Source of the DNA: Candidatus Gottesmanbacteria bacterium RIFCSPHIGHO2_01_FULL_46_14
GTDB lineage: Bacteria; Patescibacteriota; Microgenomatia; UBA10105; UBA927
Reading direction: 5' to 3'
Assembly: GCA_001780895.1 (NCBI GenBank)
Contig: MFJJ01000048.1
Location: 1-42,574, forward strand
DNA length: 42,574 nt
Each line of letters opens with the position of its first letter. The first letter of the stretch is position 1. The notes beneath the pieces are model-generated. The model did no database searches, had not been told where the DNA came from, and saw only the letters and a program-made list of their open reading frames with translations. The position numbers and the translations under genes are program-made. Shown here one piece after another: positions 35,697-42,574 of this stretch.

Positions 35697-36716
35697 CTAT
35701 TTTATCATGTAATAACTTCGTTTGGTAATTCCTTTTTTCTCTACTAATCCTTTATCAACCAAAGCGCGGAGAAGCGCGTGGGCTTGTTGGCGGGAGACAT
35801 GGAGAAGCTCGGCAACTTTTGGTGCGGTGATTTCTTTGTATTCTTCCAAAATTCGGAGAGCTTCGCGTTCTTTGGGAGAGGGTTGTTCTTCAAATCGAAG
35901 GGTCTTCATCGCATCGGTGTATTTAGAAAGAGCAGATTGGAGCGAATACTTCATGCCTTCGGCAAAGTAGGTGAGCCAGCGCGTCAGATTGCCGCTATCG
36001 GCGCTATGGAGCATATCTGAGTAATGATCGCGGTCGATGTCGTAGTAGTCGTCCAGCACAAAGTAGCGATTGATGGCATACCCACGGTTGAGGAAGAGGA
36101 GGGCGATAAGAATCCGGCACACGCGTCCATTGCCGTCTTCAAACGGATGAAGATAGACAAACTGGTGATGAAAAAGACCCGTTTGAATAACAGCCGGTAA
36201 TTCCCAAGCTGTTTGAGTCCAATCCAGGAGCTCCTGGAGGGCTTTTTCGATCTGATCTTTCTTGTGAAACGGCGGATTGTGTTTGACCCTGAGGGACACA
36301 TCGCCTTTTTCATCTTTATAATGTCCAATGACGACGGCAACATCGCGGATATGTCCGGCGATCGTGTCGACGCCACTCATAAGCTGTTTGTGGAGATCGA
36401 TGACAGTTGAGAGGGTAATCGGTCTGTCTTTATACCCGTGGATGTGTTTGAGAATGGTAAAGTAGTTGATGACTTCTTTCTCGTCACGGTTGGTGGGCAC
36501 GCGATCGTTAAGCAGAAGGTTGGTAACTTCGGCTTCGGAAAGGGGATTGCCCTCGATGCGGTTTGATGCATACGAGGATTTGACGAGATTATCCCGCGTC
36601 AAATTGAGTTCGAGTTTGGCTGGAATTTTGAGCGCTTCTATTTGGCCGTAATACCGCTCAATCGTGGTGATAAGGGAAAGAAGCTGCGGGGTGAGTTCGT
36701 ATTTTGGCGTGTACAT
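35697..36716 (-). CDS. Fic family AMP-transferase with winged helix
   Basis: The 339-residue protein has the inhibitory helix motif SNRIEG (S51 to E55-G56), the Fic core HPFEDGNGRVCR (H190), and a C-terminal winged helix (ITAPKVAELLHVSRQQAHALLRALVDKGLVEKKG). Fic enzymes attach AMP or related groups to target proteins; the class II inhibitory motif keeps them off until needed. The helix-turn-helix suggests DNA binding or autoregulation, fitting the repeats in its promoter. It may be a toxin-like regulator, and no separate antitoxin is present. It ends 6 bp from tRNA-Glu. Confidence 0.92.
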   Translation of the reverse strand: MYTPKYELTPQLLSLITTIERYYGQIEALKIPAKLELNLTRDNLVKSSYASNRIEGNPLSEAEVTNLLLNDRVPTNRDEKEVINYFTILKHIHGYKDRPITLSTVIDLHKQLMSGVDTIAGHIRDVAVVIGHYKDEKGDVSLRVKHNPPFHKKDQIEKALQELLDWTQTAWELPAVIQTGLFHHQFVYLHPFEDGNGRVCRILIALLFLNRGYAINRYFVLDDYYDIDRDHYSDMLHSADSGNLTRWLTYFAEGMKYSLQSALSKYTDAMKTLRFEEQPSPKEREALRILEEYKEITAPKVAELLHVSRQQAHALLRALVDKGLVEKKGITKRSYYMIK

Positions 36717-36722
36717 GGGATA

Positions 36723-36780
36723 AGTATATCAATTGTAAAGGTATTTGTCAAGTTTATTGTATTTGTAAAGCTAATTGTAA
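36723..36780 (-). promoter_or_regulatory. fic promoter with four-site repeat operator
   Basis: On the minus strand, TTGACA (36751-36746), a 17-bp spacer and TATACT (36728-36723) lie 6 bp from the ATG: a consensus promoter giving a leaderless mRNA. Plus-strand hexamers TTGTAA, TTGTCA, TTGTAA, TTGTAA begin at 36733, 36745, 36763 and 36775, that is, two pairs 12 bp apart internally and 30 bp apart from each other. This regular array overlaps the promoter and looks like an operator. Confidence 0.65.
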
Positions 36781-36794
36781 GCATATTGGTCAAC

Positions 36795-36823
36795 TTGACA
36801 AGGGTGTTATTCGGGTATATTTT
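36795..36823 (+). promoter_or_regulatory. Promoter for the small gene-dinB operon
   Basis: TTGACA (36795-36800) is followed after 17 bp by TATTTT (36818-36823); TATATT at 36816 is an alternative. The -35 box is also the end of an inverted repeat (AACTTGACAA, matching TTGTCAAGTT at 36745-36754), so this promoter and the divergent fic promoter may share control. Confidence 0.5.
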
Positions 36824-36837
36824 GGTAATAGATCATC

Positions 36838-37095
36838 ATGGCAGAAACAATCAACGAATCCGTTTCGGTAAATTTTCTTTTCAATCATCTCAAAGGAACT
36901 GCCTACCCCTGGGTCATTTTCTGGCGGGGCCGGCGCTACACGATCACCAAAGTCGGTTTACATCACACGGTCCGCGACGGACGAGTGCTCTTTCATTTGT
37001 ACTCCGTCACTGACGGAACAACGTTTTTCCATCTGCGGTTCGATACGGAAAATCTTTCCTGGAAACTTTTGGAAATATCCTATGACAACAACTGA
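36838..37095 (+). CDS. Small protein co-encoded with dinB (DUF6504-like pattern)
   Basis: The 85-residue protein is rich in beta-strand and aromatic residues: PWVIFWRGRRYTITKVGLHHTVRDGRV, then FHLYSVTDGTTFFHLRFDTENLSWKLLEI. The F-WRGR-Y ... W-L-E pattern resembles the small DUF6504 proteins found beside Y-family polymerase genes in actinobacteria; this is by eye and uncertain. It overlaps dinB by 14 bp, so the two are coupled and the protein may be a polymerase partner. Confidence 0.6.
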   Translation: MAETINESVSVNFLFNHLKGTAYPWVIFWRGRRYTITKVGLHHTVRDGRVLFHLYSVTDGTTFFHLRFDTENLSWKLLEISYDNN

Positions 37096-38365
37096 TTTTA
37101 ATCCTGCCCCTCCCACGGTTATGCATGTAGATCTCAATTCCTGTTTTGCGAGTGTTGAACAGCAGGCAAACCCGTTGCTTCGCGATAAACCGGTTGTAGT
37201 TGCGGCGTATACAACCGGGAATGGCTGTATTTTGGCAGCATCGCGGGAAGCCAAAAAACTCGGTATCAAAACAGGCATGTATGTCCGTGACGGCAAATAT
37301 ATCTACCCGCGCCTGGTGGTCCTCCCTCCTGATCCGGAAAAATACCGGTGGGTCAACAGGAAATTGAAAACTTTGCTTTCTTCTTATACAGCGAATCTCT
37401 CTGTTGAATCGATTGATGAAATGGTCATGGATTTGGCAGGAACGCCGGCTATTGCCCGTCAGACAATGAGTGATATTGGCCATGAAATAAAAGGGTGTAT
37501 TAAAAAAGAGGTCGGCGATTGGTTGACGGTTTCGATCGGCATTGCGCCCAATCGATATCTTGCCAAAGTCGCCTCGGGTCTCCATAAACCGGACGGGTTG
37601 GACGTTATTACCAAAGAGACCATTTTCGATGTATTTGCCACGATACAATTAGAAGATCTCTGTGGTATCAAGGAGGGTGTTGGTAGAAGACTCAGAGTCG
37701 CGGGTATTGGAACACCGGTAGAGTTGTGCCGAGCGTCGGCAACAATGCTTATTCATGCGCTCCACTCAAAAACCGGCTATTCGTGGTGGCAAAGGCTTCA
37801 TGGTTGGGAGGATCCAACCTCCTTTGACGGGTCACAGCAAAAAACGTTTGGCCAATCGTTTGCGTTGGGAAAACCCCGTGTTCCCCAGGATCCCCAGCTT
37901 TGGAAAATTCTCTCGCAACTTATTGTCAAAATGGGCAGGCGCCTCCGGGCTGATGGGTTTGTCGCACGCGGGATACACGTGTCATGTCTTTTCAGAGATT
38001 ATGCTCATTGGGGGAAAGGTCATCTGGCAGAGATTGCCATGTTTGCCGATAGTGATTTTTTTCACTGGGCACATATCCTTCTCGTTGGGGCTCCGGCAAA
38101 ACCCGTGCGTATTCTGGCAGTAACCAGTTACGATCTTTTGCCTGCCGGTACCGGACAAATGACACTCTGGAATACCGATAGTAAAAAGAGAAACATTACC
38201 CAAGCACTCGATTCTATTGCTGACCGCTGGGGAGAATTCACCGTAACCCCTGCCCGCATGCTTTCGATGGAACCCGCTTCGACTCGCCAACCAGGACGAG
38301 TCCAGCGAGGCGAGCAAAAAGTATTGGACCGCATTGCCTTTGGTCGAATAAAAGAGTTAAAATGA
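37082..38365 (+). CDS. dinB: Y-family DNA polymerase IV
   Basis: The 427-residue protein has the Y-family palm: D17 in MHVDLNSCFASVEQ with F22 as a likely steric gate, and D112-E113 in SVESIDEMVMDL. It then has the thumb helix-hairpin-helix (LEDLCGIKEGVGRRLRVAGI) and a little-finger domain. It performs translesion synthesis. There is no obvious QxxLF clamp motif at the C-terminus. It is translated with the upstream 85-residue gene. Its stop overlaps a -10 box for the next gene. Confidence 0.93.
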   Translation: MTTTDFNPAPPTVMHVDLNSCFASVEQQANPLLRDKPVVVAAYTTGNGCILAASREAKKLGIKTGMYVRDGKYIYPRLVVLPPDPEKYRWVNRKLKTLLSSYTANLSVESIDEMVMDLAGTPAIARQTMSDIGHEIKGCIKKEVGDWLTVSIGIAPNRYLAKVASGLHKPDGLDVITKETIFDVFATIQLEDLCGIKEGVGRRLRVAGIGTPVELCRASATMLIHALHSKTGYSWWQRLHGWEDPTSFDGSQQKTFGQSFALGKPRVPQDPQLWKILSQLIVKMGRRLRADGFVARGIHVSCLFRDYAHWGKGHLAEIAMFADSDFFHWAHILLVGAPAKPVRILAVTSYDLLPAGTGQMTLWNTDSKKRNITQALDSIADRWGEFTVTPARMLSMEPASTRQPGRVQRGEQKVLDRIAFGRIKELK

Positions 38366-38369
38366 GTCC

Positions 38370-38642
38370 ATGATACATAAAACATCGTCAATAAAATCAG
38401 AGGTAATCGCTGCGTTAAAAGAAATCGGTGTGTCGACAAAAGACGATGTTCAACAAGCAGAAGCAAGACTAGAAGGGAAAATAGATTCCAGTGTTGGGAA
38501 ACTTGATCGCAGTTTAAAGCGACGGATGGGACAAGATCGGAATAAAATTCTCAGTACAATAGGAAGCCTTGCGACCCATACGCCAACAATTACCGCGTTT
38601 CGTGAGCTAAAATCAAAGGTTGACAAAGCTATCAGTAATTAA
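38370..38642 (+). CDS. Small coiled-coil protein, function unknown
   Basis: The 90-residue, strongly charged, helical protein (DVQQAEARLEGKIDSSVGKLDRSLKRRMGQDRNKIL) could form a coiled coil. There is no membrane helix and no family recognised. TAAAAT (38358-38363) overlaps the dinB stop and ends 6 bp before ATG 38370, suggesting a leaderless mRNA. The promoter of the metK unit (TTGACA at 38620) lies inside its 3' end. Confidence 0.6.
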   Translation: MIHKTSSIKSEVIAALKEIGVSTKDDVQQAEARLEGKIDSSVGKLDRSLKRRMGQDRNKILSTIGSLATHTPTITAFRELKSKVDKAISN

Positions 38643-38664
38643 GTAGTGTAAGGGTACAAGTTAA

Positions 38665-38794
38665 TATATCAAGAGTGACGGGGAGAAAACTCGTTCGATG
38701 ATCCGTCCAGCAATCCGACTGAGTCGTAGCTTCCTATGACAATAGTGCACGGTGCTAAAACGAGCCCAAAGTGGGAACGATACGCCCGTAGATA
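38665..38794 (+). promoter_or_regulatory. SAM riboswitch (SAM-I clan) ahead of the metK unit
   Basis: Core elements of the SAM-I aptamer appear in order: ATCAAGAG (38668-38675), a P2 stem GACGG/CCGTC enclosing GAG/CTC and a kink-turn-like TTCGATGAT, CAGCAATCC, an enlarged P3, GGTGCTAAAA (38751-38760), and a P4 stem CCCA/TGGG followed by GAACGATA. P1 is short (TATC/GATA), which is a weakness. A terminator follows at 38808, and the second gene downstream is metK. SAM binding should therefore stop transcription of the SAM synthase gene. A likely promoter is TTGACA (38620-38625), an 18-bp spacer and TAGTGT. Confidence 0.68.
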
Positions 38795-38807
38795 GTGGGA
38801 AATCAAC

Positions 38808-38832
38808 AAAACTCTCCTTTGGAGAGTTTTTT
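38808..38832 (+). terminator. Intrinsic terminator of the SAM riboswitch
   Basis: The stem AAAACTCTCC/GGAGAGTTTT with loop TTT is followed by further T. It sits directly after the aptamer and 28 bp before the zinc-ribbon gene, as an expression platform should. Confidence 0.85.
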
Positions 38833-38859
38833 GGTATCTCGCTTTTCTTCAGGAACGTC

Positions 38860-39075
38860 ATGAGTCGCAATATTGTTGAAGCTGGTCATTACTGTAAAAA
38901 AGTCAAAAAGGAGGTGACTTTCCGTGGTCTTACCGGAGGCATGTTAATTTGTCCGGAATGCCACAACGCACTGCAACCTGAACCTAGAACGCTTTTTGAA
39001 TCTAAGTATCCAGATGAAGCTAAAAGAAGATTTATACAAAACTTATTCAATGAAAAAGGGGGAGATGTATTATAA
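38860..39075 (+). CDS. Small zinc-ribbon-like protein between riboswitch and metK
   Basis: The 71-residue protein has CPEC in GGMLICPECHNALQPEP and one more cysteine (HYCKKV), so possibly a partial zinc site; no family recognised. ATG 38860 follows AGGA at 5 bp and lies after the terminator, so the longer frame from 38752, which would run through aptamer and terminator, is rejected. Its stop TAA overlaps the ATA start of metK. Riboswitch control suggests a link to methionine or SAM metabolism. Confidence 0.62.
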   Translation: MSRNIVEAGHYCKKVKKEVTFRGLTGGMLICPECHNALQPEPRTLFESKYPDEAKRRFIQNLFNEKGGDVL

Positions 39076-40172
39076 AAACCCAATTCACGTCTGAGTCGGT
39101 GGCCGCAGGACATCCGGATAAAATCTGTGATCAGATTTCCGATGCGATTGTCGATGCGGCCCTTTCCGTTGATTCAAAATCCCGCGTGGCAATCGAGACC
39201 CTCGTGACGACCAATCGTATCGTTTTGGCAGGAGAAGTCACCTGCAGAAAGTCGCTTGAATACGCGCAAATCGCGCGAAACGTTATCAAGTCATTAGGTT
39301 ATACAAATGGTTTGTATAACTTTTCCTACAAATCCCCAATGTCCATTTATATCCACGAGCAATCGCCGGATATCGCCGCAGGAGTGGACACGGGCGGTGC
39401 CGGCGATCAGGGTATGATGTTTGGCTACGCCTGCCGAGAAACTCCCGAGTTCATGCCGTTGCCGATTATATTGGCACACCGGTTGGTCGAGCGTATGGAC
39501 CACGTGCGTGAACAAAATATCCTTCCATATCTTCGCCCCGACGGCAAAAGCGAGGTAAAAGTTGCCTACAAAAACGGCAAGCCCATTGCAGTTGAACATA
39601 TTGTTCTTGCCGTACCACATGACCCGAAAAAAACTAATAGTCAGGTAAAAAGGGATTTAATTAAAAATGTAATTCGTCCTGTACTTGAGTCATACGAATA
39701 CAGTCTCCCGAAAAATGTCGTCCTCAATGGGACCGGAAAATGGGAGATTGGCGGCCCGGCATCAGACACGGGAGTCACCGGGCGCAAGATCATTGTGGAC
39801 ACCTATGGCGCGTACGCGCGCCACGGTGGCGGGTGCTTCTCCGGCAAGGATCCCACGAAGGTAGACCGAAGCGCAGCCTACGCGTGTCGGTACATCGCCA
39901 AAAACATCGTTGCCGCGGGCCTGACAGATCGCTGTGAGGTGCGGGTTGCCTATGTCATCGGCCACCGGGAACCCATTGCAAAGTCCGTCGAGACCTTCGG
40001 AACGGAGAAAAAATCACAAAAAACCATCGATTCATTTGCATGGAACCTTCTGGACCTTTCCGTGTCCGGAATCCTGTCAGGACTCAATCTTCGGCGTCCG
40101 ATCTACCGGGAGACCGCTCGCTACGGCCACTTCGGGCGCAATGGTTTCCCCTGGGAACTCGTGCTACAATAG
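39072..40172 (+). CDS. metK: S-adenosylmethionine synthase, apparent ATA start
   Basis: The 366-residue protein makes SAM from methionine and ATP. It has [21 protein letters not shown] (catalytic histidine, metal aspartate), [13 protein letters not shown], and the phosphate loop [33 protein letters not shown]. The family N-terminus requires the residues KTQFTSES, which lie upstream of the first GTG (39099) and have no ATG, GTG or TTG. The only start at the right place is ATA 39072, with GGGGGAG 7 bp upstream and a 4-bp overlap (ATAA) with the previous gene, mirroring the usual ATGA overlap. GTG 39099 would lose the conserved first strand. Confidence 0.93.
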   Translation: [366 protein letters not shown]

Positions 40173-40177
40173 GCACG

Positions 40178-41332
40178 ATGATTGATCACCGGCCGCTTGC
40201 AGATATCCTGCGCCCCCAGTCGCTTGATGACGTCGTCGGGCAGGAGCACCTTGTTGGGAAAGGCGGGATTCTGCGAAAACTTTTGGCATCAGGATTTCTC
40301 CCCTCGGTTGTTTTTTGGGGACCGCCGGGATCGGGCAAAACCACACTCGCGCAGCTTTTAGCAAATCTCACGAATTCCCACTTTGTCCATAAATCAGCAG
40401 TGACTGCAACACTTGCTGACGTGCGGGCTGTTATAGCGGAAGCTGAAAATTTCAGCGAGCGCACGATTCTTTTTATCGATGAAATTCATCGGTTTAATAA
40501 AGCACAGCAGGATGCGCTCCTTCCTCATGTCGAGCACGGAACGGTTATTTTTATCGGCGCGACGACTGAAAACCCTTCATTTGAGATTATCTCGCCGCTT
40601 CTTTCCCGTTGCCGTGTATTTGTGTTAAAACAATTAGAAGATAAAGATTTGGATAAAATAATTGATCGAGGACTTTTATACCTCAAAAGGAAAATTTCAG
40701 ACGATAGTAGAGCATTTCTCAAAGAAATCGCCAATGGCGATGCACGAGCGCTTTTAACAATACTTGAAATCGCCTCGCAAATCACACGCGACAAAACATT
40801 GAAAGCCGCCAGCATTGAGGAAGCGGCACAACGAAAAATGCTCCAATACGACCGCGCCGGTGATGAGCACTACAACGCCATTAGCGCCTTCATTAAGTCA
40901 ATGCGTGCAAGCGATGTGGATGCGGCTCTCTACTACCTTGCCCGTATGGTTGCATCGGGCGAGGATCCGTTGTTTATTGCCCGGAGAATGGTGGTATTTG
41001 CCTCTGAAGACGTCCAAACGCCCACCGCCCTTGTCGTGAGTAACGCAGTGTTTGCGGCGTGCCAGCACATCGGATATCCGGAGTGTCAGGAAAATTTAGC
41101 GGCAGGGGCAGTATATCTGGCTCAAGCCAAAAAAGACCGGTCCGCATACGATGCGTATATGAGAGCCTTAGATGATGTCCATAAACTCGGCAATCTCCCC
41201 GTACCGCTTCTGATTCGAAACGCACCAACAAAACTCATGAAAGCGGAGGGTTACGGTAAAGGATACGAGGCGTATACTAAAGAGAGTTTGCTACCAGAAA
41301 AGATTAAAGGGAAAATATACATGAGGAGGTGA
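40178..41332 (+). CDS. rarA: Replication-associated AAA ATPase RarA (MgsA)
   Basis: The 384-residue protein has LRPQSLDDVVGQEHLVG, Walker A GPPGSGKTT (48-56), Walker B LFIDEIHRFNKAQQDALLPHVE, sensor GATTENPSFEI, and the C-terminal region AISAFIKSMRASDVDAALYYLARM. RarA acts at stalled forks. ATG 40178 fits the family start; TACAAT (40165-40170) ends 7 bp upstream, giving a leaderless mRNA. A longer frame from 40040 inside metK is rejected. Confidence 0.95.
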   Translation: MIDHRPLADILRPQSLDDVVGQEHLVGKGGILRKLLASGFLPSVVFWGPPGSGKTTLAQLLANLTNSHFVHKSAVTATLADVRAVIAEAENFSERTILFIDEIHRFNKAQQDALLPHVEHGTVIFIGATTENPSFEIISPLLSRCRVFVLKQLEDKDLDKIIDRGLLYLKRKISDDSRAFLKEIANGDARALLTILEIASQITRDKTLKAASIEEAAQRKMLQYDRAGDEHYNAISAFIKSMRASDVDAALYYLARMVASGEDPLFIARRMVVFASEDVQTPTALVVSNAVFAACQHIGYPECQENLAAGAVYLAQAKKDRSAYDAYMRALDDVHKLGNLPVPLLIRNAPTKLMKAEGYGKGYEAYTKESLLPEKIKGKIYMRR

Positions 41333-41337
41333 TGAGT

Positions 41338-41592
41338 ATGGACGTTCAAATTGGTAAAATCACGCATTTTTACGATAAGATCGGCGTTGCGGTCGTAGAA
41401 GTGACGAACCAGAGCCTGAGAGTAGGGAACAAGATTAAGATCTCGGGTCATGACAATGAATTTAATCAAATAATAGAGTCGCTTCAGGTGGAACATACGC
41501 AGGTGGCCAAGGTGAAACCCGGAGAGTCCTGCGGGGTAAAAGTCGACCAACCCGTCAGAGCCGGTGACGTATTATTTTTGGTTACAAAATAA
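41338..41592 (+). CDS. EF-Tu domain-2-like small protein
   Basis: The 84-residue beta-barrel protein (VQIGKITHFYDKIGVAVVEVTNQSLRVGNKIKISGH...VKPGESCGVKVDQPVRAGDVLFLV) matches domain 2 of translational GTPases without a GTPase domain. Free-standing versions occur in CPR and archaea, with unknown function. A full-strength Shine-Dalgarno site (GAGGAGGTGAT, 41323-41333) precedes ATG 41338 and overlaps the rarA stop. ATG 41332 is a second, less well-spaced choice. The site also implies an intact anti-Shine-Dalgarno in 16S rRNA. Confidence 0.82.
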   Translation: MDVQIGKITHFYDKIGVAVVEVTNQSLRVGNKIKISGHDNEFNQIIESLQVEHTQVAKVKPGESCGVKVDQPVRAGDVLFLVTK

Positions 41593-41596
41593 ACGC

Positions 41597-41971
41597 ATGG
41601 ATATTGAGCTCGCGCCAGACATACAAACCATAATCAAAAAAGTTTTGCCGCATTTGCCGTTTGACTACATAAACGAATCGCGCATCGTTTGCATGCGTAG
41701 TTTTAAGGCAACGAGCCGGGCACGAGCCAGAATTTGGAGTTTTCCCAAGATCTGGCAAATGGCATTGAATAAACCCGCCCACTACGTCATCGAAGTATTG
41801 TCCCAACATTTCGACCATCTATCCGATGACAACAAAACACGTGTGATTATTCACGAACTCATGCATATCCCCAAAAATTTCTCCGGGGCACTTGTCCCCC
41901 ACCGGGGAAGACACAAACGCATTGACCACCGGACCGTTGAACAGCTATTTCAAATGTATAAAAAACGATGA
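41597..41971 (+). CDS. Small putative zinc metallopeptidase (phage-metallopeptidase type)
   Basis: The 124-residue protein has a zinc motif HELMH (86-90) in VIIHELMHIPKNFSGALVPHRGRHKRIDHRTVEQLF, where a later histidine is likely the third ligand. The pattern matches the putative-metallopeptidase family found in phages and CPR bacteria. Substrate unknown. ATG 41597 is chosen; the frame extends back to 41564 inside the previous gene. It overlaps holA by 4 bp. Confidence 0.8.
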   Translation: MDIELAPDIQTIIKKVLPHLPFDYINESRIVCMRSFKATSRARARIWSFPKIWQMALNKPAHYVIEVLSQHFDHLSDDNKTRVIIHELMHIPKNFSGALVPHRGRHKRIDHRTVEQLFQMYKKR

Positions 41972-42574
41972 TTATCTTACTCCATGGCGACGACACCGTG
42001 TCTTCCCGAAACGAATTGCACAGATTAAAGGCAGGACGCGAAGTTCGGCAACTCGATGGCAGGGGACTGACGGATACCGCACTCACCCAGGCGCTCGAGT
42101 CTGGCTCGATGTTTGGTGACGATATTCTCGTCATCGTGGAAAACCTGTTTGGCAAGTTAGGGAAAAAACAGAAGTTAATTGCGAGATTAGCTGAAATCAT
42201 CAAGAAATCTCCCGCCGATGTCATAGTCTGGGAAGACAAAGAGGTCGGTGTAACGGTTACGAAAAGCCTCGGTAGCGCAAACGTCCAGTTATTTAAAACA
42301 CCCATTTCTTTATTTCAATTTCTTGATGGTCTTACACCCGGTCATACAAAAAATTCTCTCCTGCTCTTCCAAAAAACCCTGCAAACTCACGCACCGGAAC
42401 TTATTTTTAGCATGATCGTCCGCCGCATTCGCCAGCTTATCCAAGTTGCCGATGGGGTGACACCCGAGGAACTGGCGAGTTGGCAGGTTTCCCGTTTGAC
42501 AAGCCAAGCCCGCTCATTTACGATTGATAGGTTGGTAGAGCTCTATAGAAAGCTTTTGGATATGGAATACTCCA
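41968..42574 (+). CDS. holA: DNA polymerase III delta subunit (partial, runs off window)
   Basis: An open frame of 202 codons from ATG 41968 has no stop before the window end. It begins MIILLHGDDTVSSRNELHRL, has ALESGSMFGDDILVIVENLF (the HolA pattern of small residues then strand), KKSPADVIVWEDKE, TPISLFQFLDGL, and ends in the clamp-loader collar region with ELIFSMIVRRIRQLIQVADG and WQVSRLTSQARSFTIDRLVELYRKLLDM. HolA opens the sliding clamp as part of the clamp loader. It starts on the ATGA overlap with the metallopeptidase gene. Confidence 0.87.
   Translation, partial: MIILLHGDDTVSSRNELHRLKAGREVRQLDGRGLTDTALTQALESGSMFGDDILVIVENLFGKLGKKQKLIARLAEIIKKSPADVIVWEDKEVGVTVTKSLGSANVQLFKTPISLFQFLDGLTPGHTKNSLLLFQKTLQTHAPELIFSMIVRRIRQLIQVADGVTPEELASWQVSRLTSQARSFTIDRLVELYRKLLDMEYS

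Noticed and set aside
38752-38859. N-terminal extension of the zinc-ribbon gene
   Set aside because: It would be translated through the riboswitch aptamer and terminator. ATG 38860 lies just after them with AGGA upstream.
40040-40177. A 46-residue N-terminal extension of RarA
   Set aside because: It is an out-of-frame reading of metK. The family begins at ATG 40178, which has its own -10 box.

Overview
This 42.6-kb window looks like part of the chromosome of a Candidate Phyla Radiation (Patescibacteria) bacterium, most likely in or near the Microgenomates. The grounds are tightly packed genes with 4-14 bp overlaps, short versions of standard proteins (ATP synthase delta, GatB), a MurT/GatD pair, a LemA-HtpX pair, a PHP-type PolX, and purine interconversion genes with no de novo purine genes in view. 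TGA is used only as a stop, which argues against the code-25 lineages (Gracilibacteria, Absconditabacteria). The lineage call is inference from protein style, not from a marker-gene tree.

Layout. 1-1.3 kb: the end of a large serine recombinase running into the 3' end of a tRNA-Gly gene, the classic edge of an integrated element. 1.3-4.4 kb: LysM protein, tRNA-Asp fused to the start of polX, and lemA. 4.4-10.7 kb: a palindromic element carrying a GIY-YIG nuclease gene, htpX, murT-gatD (lipid II amidation) and gatCAB (tRNA amidation); two further copies of the palindrome lie inside murT and between gatC and gatA. 10.8-15.1 kb: a small unknown gene, a 17-codon remnant of dnaE, a REP-associated (RAYT) transposase element, and an intact dnaE. 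15.1-21.4 kb: a complete F-type ATP synthase operon (atpZ/I-B-E-F-H-A-G-D-C). 21.5-23.9 kb: a CBS protein, a 33-codon remnant of upp, an AbiE-like toxin-antitoxin pair, intact upp and a small unknown gene. 23.9-30.2 kb: pyrG, purB, purA, guaB, rplS and tRNA-Lys. 30.3-36.8 kb: accessory genes (DUF4143 ATPase, DsbB-like, YfhO-like, PD-(D/E)XK nuclease, tRNA-Glu, Fic). 36.8-42.6 kb: a small protein with dinB, a SAM-type riboswitch with terminator ahead of a zinc-ribbon gene and metK, then rarA, an EF-Tu domain-2-like protein, a small metallopeptidase and the start of holA.

Three themes stand out. First, several unrelated palindromic repeats sit in frame inside housekeeping genes (murT twice, atpB, purB, and the RAYT gene itself). 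One family also occurs as a split copy that brackets a GIY-YIG nuclease gene, so the nuclease may mobilise it. Second, two genes (dnaE and upp) show the same architecture: a diverged 5' remnant, then an inserted mobile or toxin-antitoxin module, then the intact gene. This fits replacement by DNA from a relative that recombined inside the gene and joined illegitimately upstream. Third, about ten genes have a -10 box only 5-9 bp before the start codon, so leaderless mRNA appears to be a normal mode of expression here. tRNA-Asp/polX (1-nt gap) and the dsbB/yfhO divergent promoter are extreme cases. metK appears to start at ATA.

No rRNA, CRISPR array or replication origin was seen. No stretch longer than 300 bases is without a gene.
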